Shown: positions 1 to 6,424, counted from the first letter of the stretch. The stretch is 19,975 bases of DNA from Nanosynbacter sp. (GCA_015257485.1 JABZKC010000012.1:1-19975); one strand, 5' to 3'. Program-made: numbers and translations. The notes: generated from the letters alone by a model not told the origin.

Positions 1-165
1 TTGTTCGACATAGTTTTTCCACCCTGAAATTAAAAATATTATAGAAATGCTTATGTTTATTTTAACATATTTTGCAATTAGATTCGACGAATGTCCCAGT
101 TGATATTAGTGGTGATGAGGTTTAGATTTGACGAACGTCTCAGTTAATGACGGTAATGATGAGGT
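1..165. other. AT-rich intergenic stretch at the window edge
   Basis: No coding region is supported here. The first 80 bases are AT-rich with only a weak 6-bp hairpin (52-57 with 64-69). The part from 81 onward is occupied by tandem copies of the 3' end of the neighbouring minus-strand gene, described separately. Confidence 0.5.
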
Positions 166-212
166 TTAAATTTGACGAATGTCCCAGTTGATACTAGCCG
201 TGGTGACATCGA
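81..212. repeat. Three 44-bp tandem repeats carrying the 3' end of the adjacent gene
   Basis: Three imperfect copies lie head to tail at 81-124, 125-168 and 169-212, an exact 44-base period. Each holds a version of GACGAATGTCCCAGTTGAT and ends near GAGGTTTA or its equivalent. On the minus strand copy 169-212 encodes the last residues of the adjacent protein (NWDIRQI then stop). The copy at 81-124 would read NWDIRRI then stop, and the middle copy carries an internal stop (N-stop-DVRQI). The duplicated copies lie 3' of the functional stop codon. A 44-base unit is not a multiple of three, so the array cannot simply lengthen the protein. Confidence 0.8.
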
Positions 213-975
213 GCAGGTCTTGCGGATTCCAGGTAGCAAGTGCGGCGATTTTGGCTGGCAGCATGCCGGTCCAGAGAGAAAGTGGTGTGAAATTGGTGTG
301 ATCGAGGCGAATAGTGTAGATTTCGCCAGCTTTGACCATAATAATTTGGTCGCTGTGCAGAGTGATAAGCGTTAGCGGATAACTGACAGTGAATTTGTGT
401 AAGGTTTCAATTACAGAAGTGAGTGGCATGGAAAGTAGGAGCATTTTAGGAAAATAAACGGCTTGAAAAAGTTTTTGCAACTGCGGCATCGTGGCAAGTA
501 GAATCAGGTTTTCGTGCTGGAGATTTTCCTCAGCATTATTGGTAATAATTTCAATAGCATCACGGCAGGCTACGACTACTTGATTTTCGTGAAGTGATTT
601 TAGGGCCTCATTAATGGCGATGGAAGTAGTGGAGTTTTTGGAAAAATTACCGGAAAGAAAAATCGTATCGGCAGAAAGAAAACTTTCGGTGAGTTTTTCG
701 TGACGATCGAATGATCCGGAAGGGGTGGATTTTAGAAAATCAATATAATTAATCACTGGCAGCTTGTTTTGGAGCGCGTCTGGTAAAAATAATTTAAGAG
801 TTTTAAGGGGTAGTTTTTCGAGAAATTCGGTGGTGCGAATCTCGCTTAAAAAGTTTTCACTGTTGCCGCCAAAAACTGAAAGGCGACCGGATTTTTGAGT
901 AGGAATATTCCACAAAATATTGTGGTCTTCGTTACCGATAAGTTTGTGCCAGTAGGTGAAATTATTGAGATTCAT
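166..975 (-). CDS. Hypothetical protein, possibly degenerate ribokinase-fold (NAD(P)HX dehydratase-like)
   Basis: The predicted protein has 269 residues from the ATG at 975; an in-frame TTG at 990 would add five. I chose the ATG because nothing supports the TTG. The N-terminal part reads KSGRLSVFGGNSENF followed by KLFLPDALQNKLP. This resembles the beginning of the YjeF C-terminal/ADP-dependent NAD(P)H-hydrate dehydratase fold (K-G-x-hydrophobic-GGS, then a strand with a conserved P). Later segments such as LSGNFSKNSTTS and LITLHSDQIIMV could match the GPGL and KG-strand positions. The family's GTGD catalytic signature is not evident, so activity is doubtful. The gene starts 19 bases after the AP endonuclease stop and is probably the last gene of the smpB operon. 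Its 3' end is the source of the 44-bp tandem repeat. The family assignment is tentative. Confidence 0.7.
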   Translation of the reverse strand: MNLNNFTYWHKLIGNEDHNILWNIPTQKSGRLSVFGGNSENFLSEIRTTEFLEKLPLKTLKLFLPDALQNKLPVINYIDFLKSTPSGSFDRHEKLTESFLSADTIFLSGNFSKNSTTSIAINEALKSLHENQVVVACRDAIEIITNNAEENLQHENLILLATMPQLQKLFQAVYFPKMLLLSMPLTSVIETLHKFTVSYPLTLITLHSDQIIMVKAGEIYTIRLDHTNFTPLSLWTGMLPAKIAALATWNPQDLLDVTTASINWDIRQI

Positions 976-994
976 AATATTGGGATTCAAAATA

Positions 995-1843
995 TTAAAA
1001 ATTTAGGGTGATAGAGATTGGACAATGATCAGAGCCGAGAATGAATTCATAAATTTCAGCGGCTTCGAGATTTTTTTCAAGTGATTTAGAGATGAAGAAG
1101 TAATCAATGCGCCAACCGATATTATTCTCGCGCGCTTTTCCCCAGTGTGACCACCAAGTATAACGATTAGAATCCGGATTAAGTGAGCGAAAAGTATCAA
1201 TGAAATCTTGTTTTAGAATTTCGGAAATACCTTGACGCTCTTCAATAGTGAAGCCAGCATTTTTGGTATTTTGTTTCGGACGTGCGAGATCAATTTCTTG
1301 GTGTGCGGCATTAAAATCACCACAAACTATCACGGGTTTGGTTTTTTCGAGATGTTTTAGGTAGGCCAGAAAAAGCGGATCCCAAAGCTCATGACGTAGT
1401 TTGAGGCGCGATAAATCAGTTTTAGAATTTGGGGTATAAACATTAACTAGATAGAAATTTTCCGTTTCAAGCGTGAGGACGCGACCTTCAGAAAAAGGTG
1501 ATCCAAAGCCGTCATTTTCGAGAAGCTCTGATTTTGCTTGATCGAAATCGGGACTTTTAAAGTATTCAGAGAGGTTGGTCTCAGTAGAAAGAATTGGTAA
1601 ATCAGTTTTTGCGATCGTCATGGTACCGGAATAGCCTGGTCGGGTGGCAGAATTCCAATGCAACTGATAATTTTCTAGCGGAGTATTTAAAATTTCTTTT
1701 TCAACTTGTTCAGGTTTAGCTTTGACTTCTTGGAAACAGCAAAAATCTGGATCTTCGGTGCTAAGAAAATTTTGGATGGCCTGTTTTTTTAAGACAGCAC
1801 GCAGGCCATTTACGTTCCAGGAAAAAAGACGAATTTTAGACAT
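995..1843 (-). CDS. xth: Exodeoxyribonuclease III family AP endonuclease
   Basis: This 282-residue protein is a normal-length member of the ExoIII/AP endonuclease family, which cleaves DNA 5' of abasic sites in base excision repair. Family motifs appear in order: FSWNVNGLRA with the metal-binding Asn at residue 10, QEVK with Glu39, NVYTPNS, GDFNAAH, WGKARENNIGWRIDYFF, and the C-terminal GSDHCP with catalytic Asp272/His273. The start is placed at the ATG at 1843 because the family begins directly with this strand. The longer open frame to 1960 only covers the 3' end of smpB in another frame. The start lies inside the smpB gene (8-base overlap), which suggests translational coupling. The expected YSG loop is present (GYSGTMTIAKT). 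Confidence 0.95.
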   Translation of the reverse strand: MSKIRLFSWNVNGLRAVLKKQAIQNFLSTEDPDFCCFQEVKAKPEQVEKEILNTPLENYQLHWNSATRPGYSGTMTIAKTDLPILSTETNLSEYFKSPDFDQAKSELLENDGFGSPFSEGRVLTLETENFYLVNVYTPNSKTDLSRLKLRHELWDPLFLAYLKHLEKTKPVIVCGDFNAAHQEIDLARPKQNTKNAGFTIEERQGISEILKQDFIDTFRSLNPDSNRYTWWSHWGKARENNIGWRIDYFFISKSLEKNLEAAEIYEFILGSDHCPISITLNF

Positions 1844-2273
1844 GTAGACGCTTTCTGGCCTCACGATCGAGGTCGCGATTTTTAATCGAAACGCGCTTGT
1901 CATAACGTTTTTTACCAGTGGCGAGAGAGACTTCAATTTTAATATAACGACCGCCACCAAATAATTTGGTAGGTACGATAGTATTGCCGAGTTGTTTAGA
2001 TTTTTCGAGTGAATGAAGTTGTTTTTTGGTGATAAGTAGACGAATATTGCGTGCAGTTTCGGCGCCGAGTGTGAGATTGTTTAGCCAGAGTTCGCCATCC
2101 TTAATGGTGACAAATGAGCCTTTAAGTTGGACGTGGTGATCACGAATGAGGCGGACTTCCGGTCCGGTCAAGCTCATACCGCAGATAATTTTATCGCCGA
2201 GATGATAATCAAAACTCGCACGTCGGTTGACGGCGACAGAAGAGGTTTGCTTAGGTTTTGATTTTTTACCCAT
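1836..2273 (-). CDS. smpB: SsrA-binding protein SmpB
   Basis: This 145-residue protein is SmpB, the partner of tmRNA in trans-translation; it delivers tmRNA to stalled ribosomes. Recognisable parts are NRRASFDYHLGDKIICGMSLTGPEVRLIR (family N-RKA-x-HDY and LTG-T-EVKSLR), LKGSFVTIKDGELWLNN, the strand IVPTKLFGGGRYIKIEVSLATGKKRYDKR, and the basic tail ending RKRLHV. The C-terminal tail is somewhat short. It is the first gene of a minus-strand group with the AP endonuclease. The ATG at 2273 follows a TGTTATAAT extended -10 by six bases, so the message is probably leaderless. No ssrA gene was found in this window. Confidence 0.95.
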   Translation of the reverse strand: MGKKSKPKQTSSVAVNRRASFDYHLGDKIICGMSLTGPEVRLIRDHHVQLKGSFVTIKDGELWLNNLTLGAETARNIRLLITKKQLHSLEKSKQLGNTIVPTKLFGGGRYIKIEVSLATGKKRYDKRVSIKNRDLDREARKRLHV

Positions 2274-2279
2274 AGCTTA

Positions 2280-2285
2280 ATTATA
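2280..2285 (-). promoter_or_regulatory. Extended -10 of smpB, leaderless arrangement
   Basis: On the minus strand TATAAT is preceded by TGT (extended -10) and followed by six bases and the smpB ATG. Counting seven bases from the end of the -10 puts +1 on the A of the start codon. No good -35 is visible. It faces the promoter of the glycosyltransferase within a 44-bp intergenic space. Confidence 0.6.
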
Positions 2286-2304
2286 ACAGATACTAAAAGT
2301 GTTA

Positions 2305-2310
2305 TATAAT
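2305..2310 (+). promoter_or_regulatory. -10 box of the glycosyltransferase, leaderless arrangement
   Basis: TATAAT ends seven bases before the ATG at 2318, putting the predicted start of transcription at or one base before the start codon. There is no Shine-Dalgarno sequence. A seven-base inverted repeat, TATAACA (2282-2288) and TGTTATA (2300-2306), links it with the diverging smpB promoter. Confidence 0.6.
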
Positions 2311-2317
2311 AGAGATT

Positions 2318-3610
2318 ATGAAAATTGCAATTGCTTCTGATATTTATTATCCGATGACGAATGGAGTGGCGGTCTTTGCGCATAATTTAGCAAATGGCTT
2401 AGCTCAGGCCGGTCACGAAGTTTTGGTGATCGCGCCAAGTTTTACCGGTAAATATTATGAAGAAATCGACGAAAAAACTGGGGTGAAGACTGCTCATCTA
2501 TCTTCAATTCGTTTCCCTTTTTATCCTGATCAAATTAATCCGGTGCCAGAAAATCCGGAATTTTTGGGTATGCCATTACCACGTTTGACTTATAAGAATG
2601 GTATCTGGTGGACGGTAAATCCTTGGGTGGAGGTGAAAAAAGTGCTGGATGAATTTCAGCCAGATGTTATTCATTTGCAGACGGCGGAATTTATTGCGCT
2701 TGCGGTGATGAGTTATGTGAAAAAGCGAAACGTCCCTTTGGTTTCGACCGGGCATGCTTATCCGGATAATATTACTGATCAATTGTTTTTCTTGCAGCCT
2801 AAACCTTTGAAAAAATTATCAAATGCGATTTTGAAGGCGCACATGATGAGTTTTTTGAAAAATTCTGAATATGCGACGATGCCAACCGAGATTGCGATCG
2901 GCGACTTAATACCAAAAAATCGTAAGTATTTCAAAGTCCCAGTAGAAGCGCTTTCAAATGGGGTGGATTTGTCACAGTTTAAGCCGGCAAAAGCTAGTTC
3001 GGAGATTTTGAAAAAATATCACCTTGATGATGGTAAAGATAAGATTATGTACATCGGACGGGTGGATCCGGAAAAAAGTATTGATGTGGTGGTTAAGGCT
3101 TTTGCTTTGCTTTTGGCGGATGGAATTTCGAATACTGAACTCGTGATTGTGGGGGATGGCATTGATATGGTGAGACTGAAAGAGCTTGCTGAGGAACTGG
3201 GTATCAGTGAGGAAGTGAAGTTTCTCGGAAAAATTATGATGCCAGAGCTTGCGAAGATTTATCGTATGGGTAAGATTTTTGCTACGGGCTCTGAGACTGA
3301 GACGCAAGGAATTGTTTTGATTGAAGCGGCGGCAACTGGTTTGCCTCTTGTGGCGGTAAATGCTGGAGCGGTGGGGGAAATTTGCGTGGGTGGTTTTAAC
3401 GGTGAACTTGTGGAAGCTGGCAATATCGAAGCATTCAAAGAAGCTATGAAAAAGATTCTTTTGGACAGGAAGCTTCAAAAAGAATATGGCAAGAATTCCC
3501 TGGAGATTTCCAAGAAACATGATTTGAGACATACCTTGAAGCGTTTTGAGGAGATTTATGAAGAAGCTATTCGCTTAAAACGTGCAGAAATAGAAGCAGA
3601 AGCGGAATGA
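2318..3610 (+). CDS. GT4-family glycosyltransferase
   Basis: This 430-residue GT-B glycosyltransferase belongs to the group-1/GT4 family. The N-terminal acceptor domain begins MKIAIASDIYYPMTNGVAVF with a glycine-containing loop and has DVIHLQTAEF and STGHAYPD. The C-terminal nucleotide-sugar domain has ALSNGVDLSQF, IGRVDPEKS (Arg248, Lys253 as phosphate-binding candidates), ELVIVGDG, and the retaining-enzyme EX7E motif (Glu328-Glu336 in ETQGIVLIEA). Architecture resembles lipid glycosyltransferases such as diacylglycerol glucosyltransferases and PimB-type enzymes. The true donor and acceptor cannot be read from sequence; a cytoplasmic, membrane-associated role in glycolipid or cell-wall glycan synthesis is inferred. 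The protein ends in a charged helix (EAIRLKRAEIEAEAE), and the last codons belong to the first unit of the intergenic repeat. The stop is TGA. Confidence 0.9.
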   Translation: MKIAIASDIYYPMTNGVAVFAHNLANGLAQAGHEVLVIAPSFTGKYYEEIDEKTGVKTAHLSSIRFPFYPDQINPVPENPEFLGMPLPRLTYKNGIWWTVNPWVEVKKVLDEFQPDVIHLQTAEFIALAVMSYVKKRNVPLVSTGHAYPDNITDQLFFLQPKPLKKLSNAILKAHMMSFLKNSEYATMPTEIAIGDLIPKNRKYFKVPVEALSNGVDLSQFKPAKASSEILKKYHLDDGKDKIMYIGRVDPEKSIDVVVKAFALLLADGISNTELVIVGDGIDMVRLKELAEELGISEEVKFLGKIMMPELAKIYRMGKIFATGSETETQGIVLIEAAATGLPLVAVNAGAVGEICVGGFNGELVEAGNIEAFKEAMKKILLDRKLQKEYGKNSLEISKKHDLRHTLKRFEEIYEEAIRLKRAEIEAEAE

Positions 3611-3693
3611 ATTTAAGCTAAACCGGAATAAAAAATAAGCGGAAGCGAAATAAGAATAGGCAAAAGCTGAATAAAAATAAGCAGAAGCGAAAA
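3594..3693 (+). repeat. Five degenerate repeats, about 21-bp period
   Basis: A 15-base core close to AAGCRGAAGCGGAAT begins at 3594, 3615, 3637, 3658 and 3679, giving periods of 21, 22, 21 and 21. The first unit is within the end of the glycosyltransferase gene and supplies its EAEAE tail and TGA stop. The others fill the space before the Dus gene. Related cores occur at 17069-17175 downstream of ftsX. Confidence 0.7.
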
Positions 3694-3723
3694 AATAAGA
3701 TTTGAGTTAAATTGGAGAAAATA

Positions 3724-4725
3724 ATGCAGAAAAAATGGTCTTGGCAGGACTTACCTAAACATTTTACGATTTTAGCCCCGATGGAGGGGGTGACGGACGT
3801 GGTTTTTCGTCAAGTAATTAACCGAGCAGGGCGACCGGATGTGTTTTTTACGGAATTTACCAATGTTTCTTCTTTTGCCTCAGAAAAAGGTCGCGATAAT
3901 GCACTGGAGCGTCTGGACGTAGTGGAAACGGATTCACCGATTATTGCGCAAATTTGGGGAAAAAATCCCGAGCAGTTTGGCTTACTGGCTAGCAAATTGG
4001 AGGAGCTAGGTTTTGATGGGTTGGATATTAATATGGGATGTCCGGATCGTCATGTCAATAAAGCGGGTGGTGGTGCGGCGATGATTCGTACGCCAGAATT
4101 GGCGCTTGAATGTATCCGCTCAGCGAAAGCAAACACAAATTTGCCAGTATCGGTGAAGACACGCTTGGGTTTTACGTATGTAGACGAATTTCGTGAATGG
4201 CTACCGAAAATTTTAGCGGAGGATGTGGCGAATTTGACGATTCATTTACGCACACGCAAGGAAATGTCAAAAGTGCCAGCACACCATGAGTTAATCCCAG
4301 AGATTTTAGTCATTCGTGATGAGGTCGCGCCACAAACTTTGATTACGATTAATGGTGATATTGAAAATATGGCGGACGTAGCTAAATTAAGTGAAACTTA
4401 TCCGGGAGTGGATGGCTTTATGATTGGTCGCGGGGTATTTTTTAATCCGTATTGTTTTACTAATCGTAAGCCAGTGGGGCTAGGTGGAGAAGTTGAAATT
4501 CCGGAAATTATGGAACTATTTCGCTTTCATCTGGACGTTTTTGATGCGAGATGTCGAGAATTAGAGGCGCGCGGCTCGAGATATCCATTTGAGCCGTTGA
4601 AGCGCATGTTTAAGGTTTATGTGAATTCTTTCGATGGGGCATCTGATTTAAGAGTGAAACTAATGGATTGCAAAAATACGACGGAAATTCGGGCGGTATT
4701 AGACGAATTTTGTGCAAAATTGTAA
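3724..4725 (+). CDS. dus: tRNA-dihydrouridine synthase
   Basis: This 333-residue protein is a flavin-dependent tRNA-dihydrouridine synthase, which reduces specific uridines of tRNA with FMN and NADPH. The TIM-barrel starts with ILAPMEGVTDVVFR. DINMGCPDRHVNKAGGGAAM contains the catalytic Cys106, followed by VSVKTRLGF, IHLRTRKEM (HGRTR in most members), TINGDI, and the FMN-phosphate loop GFMIGRGVFFNPY. Length is typical. I chose the ATG at 3724 because GGAG lies six bases upstream at 3714-3717; the in-frame TTG at 3712 would put that site inside the gene. Which uridine is modified (the DusA, DusB or DusC type) is not clear. It follows the glycosyltransferase gene across the 21-bp repeat array. 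Confidence 0.92.
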   Translation: MQKKWSWQDLPKHFTILAPMEGVTDVVFRQVINRAGRPDVFFTEFTNVSSFASEKGRDNALERLDVVETDSPIIAQIWGKNPEQFGLLASKLEELGFDGLDINMGCPDRHVNKAGGGAAMIRTPELALECIRSAKANTNLPVSVKTRLGFTYVDEFREWLPKILAEDVANLTIHLRTRKEMSKVPAHHELIPEILVIRDEVAPQTLITINGDIENMADVAKLSETYPGVDGFMIGRGVFFNPYCFTNRKPVGLGGEVEIPEIMELFRFHLDVFDARCRELEARGSRYPFEPLKRMFKVYVNSFDGASDLRVKLMDCKNTTEIRAVLDEFCAKL

Positions 4726-4726
4726 C

Positions 4727-4752
4727 AAAAAAAGAGGGATATAATTCCCTCT
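4727..4752 (-). terminator. Intrinsic terminator of the 85-residue gene
   Basis: AGAGGGA (4733-4739) pairs with TCCCTCT (4746-4752) around a six-base loop. On the minus strand it is followed by seven T (4733-4727), directly downstream of the stop at 4760. On the plus strand no T run follows, although the hairpin sits just after the dus stop and could protect that 3' end. Confidence 0.8.
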
Positions 4753-4759
4753 CTCTAGA

Positions 4760-5017
4760 TTAAATAGCCGCAAGGTGCCAAGTCAAATCTGTAGCATTAA
4801 ACATCAGACGACATTGCTCCTTTCCGACTAAGACGTCGAAGACGTGAATCGCGGTATTACCGACGAAACGGATGTGAGTGTGGAGTAATTCCGTTACCTC
4901 AGACTCCTCGTAGCCACGTCGCTTGAAAGTCAGCGGTTGGCACGGAGTCATTTGATAGCCAAAAAGGGCCATCACTTCGACACGTTCTAGATTGTTAAGA
5001 TTAGTTTGGTTTTGCAT
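4760..5017 (-). CDS. Small hypothetical protein (85 residues)
   Basis: I do not recognise this protein. It has 85 residues, no signal peptide and no membrane segment, and looks soluble. It contains Cys26 and Cys68, a basic stretch FKRRGYEESEV, and a beta-rich middle (HIRFVGNTAIHVFDVLVGKEQCRLMFN). It is probably real: AGGAG stands six bases before the ATG at 5017, a strong terminator follows the stop, and a plausible -10 plus structured leader precede it. It is a monocistronic unit between dus and the small gene at 5609. A regulatory or binding role would be a guess. Confidence 0.7.
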   Translation of the reverse strand: MQNQTNLNNLERVEVMALFGYQMTPCQPLTFKRRGYEESEVTELLHTHIRFVGNTAIHVFDVLVGKEQCRLMFNATDLTWHLAAI

Positions 5018-5044
5018 AAGTAACTCCTAAATTTAAATATAAGA

Positions 5045-5095
5045 GTCATTTATGTGAGCTTGATTTATTGGCTCCTGGCTAAAAGTATAAATGAC
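5045..5095 (-). promoter_or_regulatory. Structured leader upstream of the 85-residue gene
   Basis: GTCATTTAT (5045-5053) and ATAAATGAC (5087-5095) form a perfect nine-base inverted repeat. It encloses a smaller GAGC/GCTC pair (5056-5059, 5071-5074). In the minus-strand transcript this would be a closed multi-part stem about 30 bases before the ribosome binding site. It does not match a riboswitch class I know. Confidence 0.4.
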
Positions 5096-5136
5096 GATAC
5101 TTAAAGCTAAAACATTTTCTCATTGCCAGTGACCGA

Positions 5137-5142
5137 AGTATA
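5137..5142 (-). promoter_or_regulatory. Possible extended -10 for the 85-residue gene
   Basis: On the minus strand TATACT is preceded by TGC (extended -10), with TTGTGC 19 bases upstream as a poor -35. The box overlaps the inverted repeat AAGTAT (5136-5141)/ATACTT (5148-5153), which could be an operator. The resulting leader would be about 113 bases and include the nine-base stem at 5045-5095. Confidence 0.35.
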
Positions 5143-5263
5143 GCAAGATACTTTAATTTTAGCACAAAAAGCATGTTTGGAGGTGAAAGATGGGATTTTC
5201 GTGTGGATGAGATTTTTGTTAAAAACTTAGGTATAAAAATGGAAGATGTGAGGCATAAAAAAT

Positions 5264-5281
5264 GGGAGGCGGAAGCCTCCC
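5264..5281 (-). terminator. Strong intrinsic terminator
   Basis: GGGAGGC (5264-5270) pairs with GCCTCCC (5275-5281) over a four-base loop. On the minus strand it is followed by ATTTTTTA. It ends the transcript of the small gene at 5430-5609, leaving an unusually long 3' untranslated stretch of about 150 bases (5282-5429) in which I see no supported gene. Confidence 0.8.
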
Positions 5282-5429
5282 GAAAAGCGTGAAAATTGTG
5301 GGTTGATAGTGACATTTACTGATATTTTTGGAGAAGAATACTAGCGAGTAGTAGTAAGCATTCTGGAGAGCTAGCATCTAGATATCAGCAAAATTATTTG
5401 AAGTTACGAGTTACAGTTGGTGACAACGA

Positions 5430-5609
5430 TTAGTCATTGTAGATTCCTAAGGTTCTAGCTGAATCTAACATCACCTCCTTTTCAGAATCCCAGGCTTTCT
5501 GGAAATAATCCGGATTGTCCTTGTAATCTTGAACAAATCTGCGCACATCTCCAGGATTGCTGGAATCGTAGCTGTTACCAAAAACATCGTTCGTTATAAT
5601 AACGCTCAT
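5430..5609 (-). CDS. Small hypothetical protein (59 residues)
   Basis: I do not recognise this protein. The start is the ATG at 5609, because GGAAGGGGG lies seven bases upstream. A longer frame to 5633 would contain that site within its coding sequence. The 59 residues begin MSVIITNDVFGNSYDSSNPGDV and continue as an acidic, aromatic helix-prone part (RRFVQDYKDNPDYFQKAWDSEKEVMLDSARTL). There is no Cys, signal peptide or membrane segment. It has its own near-consensus promoter, a hairpin at the predicted 5' end of the message, and a strong terminator 150 bases downstream, so it is expressed alone. It diverges from the membrane protein gene at 5816 through a mirror-image promoter pair, suggesting shared control. 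Confidence 0.7.
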   Translation of the reverse strand: MSVIITNDVFGNSYDSSNPGDVRRFVQDYKDNPDYFQKAWDSEKEVMLDSARTLGIYND

Positions 5610-5648
5610 ATGGATACCCCCTTCCATAAACAAACAATTTTCACGTAC

Positions 5649-5676
5649 GTCAATCTAAATCCTAGTTAGATTAGAC
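5649..5676 (-). other. Hairpin at the predicted 5' end of the 59-residue gene's mRNA
   Basis: GTC-AATCTAA (5649-5658) can pair with TTAGATT-AGAC (5666-5676), with one bulged base. The hairpin starts exactly where transcription is predicted to begin (5676) from the promoter at 5683-5711. It may stabilise the message. Confidence 0.4.
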
Positions 5677-5682
5677 GAATTT

Positions 5683-5711
5683 ATTCTACCATAAAAATAT
5701 AAATATGTCAA
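5683..5711 (-). promoter_or_regulatory. Near-consensus promoter of the 59-residue gene
   Basis: On the minus strand: TTGACA (5711-5706), a 17-base spacer, TAGAAT (5688-5683). The sequence just upstream of the -10 is TGG, adding an extended -10. The leader to the ATG at 5609 is about 67 bases. Confidence 0.8.
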
Positions 5712-5727
5712 TGTTAAAAAATTGACA
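5706..5727. promoter_or_regulatory. Inverted repeat joining two divergent -35 boxes (possible operator)
   Basis: TGTCAAT (5706-5712) and ATTGACA (5721-5727) form a perfect seven-base inverted repeat with an eight-base gap. Each arm contains one -35 box of the diverging promoters. A dimeric regulator bound here would block both. Confidence 0.45.
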
Positions 5728-5750
5728 AGATTAGAAAAAAGTTGTAGAAT
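5722..5750 (+). promoter_or_regulatory. Near-consensus promoter of the membrane protein gene
   Basis: TTGACA (5722-5727), a 17-base spacer, TAGAAT (5745-5750): the same two boxes and spacing as the divergent promoter. Predicted +1 is near 5757, where an AT-rich palindrome (5757-5766 with 5767-5776, one G-T pair) begins. Confidence 0.8.
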
Positions 5751-5815
5751 ATAAGAACTGATTAATATTAATTAGTGTGACTTTTGATAGTAGTTCTTTA
5801 AAAGGAGGGTCCTAT

Positions 5816-6424
5816 ATGGGAAAAGATTGGAAAGAGAAAAAACAGATACTAAATGCTGGAATTCACACGCTGATAGCAGCAAGGTTTTTATCATGTGTAG
5901 TGATAGCGGGATTACTGCTAGAAGCGTTGCCGTTTTGGGTGGTAATTTTATTGGTTGGTGTTATGTGGAGTATAAATTTCATCGTCGGCGGATCGATAAT
6001 TTACGAGTACGATCTTTTGATTTTTCCTGGCCATAATACGTTGGGTGCGATAATAGTAGTTGCTTCCGATATAATATTTAACGTGTTTGTCTGGGTGGCG
6101 CTAATTTTAATGGTGGACTTTTGGATGCTATTATTTGTGATTATTGGCGCAGTATTAGTTACGGTCCAAGATAGCGCCAGGAGTATTGTAGCGGTTCAAA
6201 AGTATTGTCCTAGATTACTCAGTTTTGCGAAAAAAATAGCTAGTGCAAGATTTGTTATAGCTAATGCAAGATTCATTATTCTGGTGGCAGTGCCAATTAT
6301 TATGGTGTTTGGATCTAACTTTAACAATGCATTGGCGATAATTTTAACAATATTTTTGGCGGCCTTGCTTTGTTATTTTCAATCTATGGTCTTGTCTTTT
6401 ATCATAGAGGAAACTCTTAAATAG
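5816..6424 (+). CDS. Hypothetical six-segment membrane protein
   Basis: This is a 202-residue integral membrane protein of unknown function. The ATG at 5816 is chosen because AAAGGAGGG (5801-5809) stands just upstream; the in-frame GTG at 5777 has no such site. Hydrophobic segments lie at roughly residues 19-36, 39-62, 76-97, 99-119, 151-168 and 172-195. A short basic N-terminus (MGKDWKEKK) and a basic loop around 121-145 are expected to be cytoplasmic. A small internal duplication is visible, ARFVIAN followed by ARFIIL. The CDP-alcohol phosphotransferase signature was looked for and is absent. The gene is monocistronic between a strong promoter and a perfect terminator that overlaps its TAG stop. 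The TetR-like gene follows about 90 bases downstream. Confidence 0.8.
   Translation: MGKDWKEKKQILNAGIHTLIAARFLSCVVIAGLLLEALPFWVVILLVGVMWSINFIVGGSIIYEYDLLIFPGHNTLGAIIVVASDIIFNVFVWVALILMVDFWMLLFVIIGAVLVTVQDSARSIVAVQKYCPRLLSFAKKIASARFVIANARFIILVAVPIIMVFGSNFNNALAIILTIFLAALLCYFQSMVLSFIIEETLK

Noticed and set aside
44..57. 14-base identity GAAATGCTTATGTT shared with 6471-6484
   Set aside because: About one chance match of this length is expected in a window of this size, more so in AT-rich DNA; no longer similarity flanks it.
1844..1960. Longer start for the AP endonuclease
   Set aside because: The added 39 residues are smpB coding sequence in another frame and do not resemble the family, which begins at the MSKIRLFSWN strand.
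5079..5315. 78-codon open frame on the minus strand
   Set aside because: No ribosome binding site, low-quality composition, and it runs through the strong terminator at 5264-5281.
5816..6424. CDP-alcohol phosphotransferase family membership for the membrane protein
   Set aside because: The size and six helices fit, but the DGxxAR...GxxxDxxxD signature is absent; the only similar spot is DSAR.
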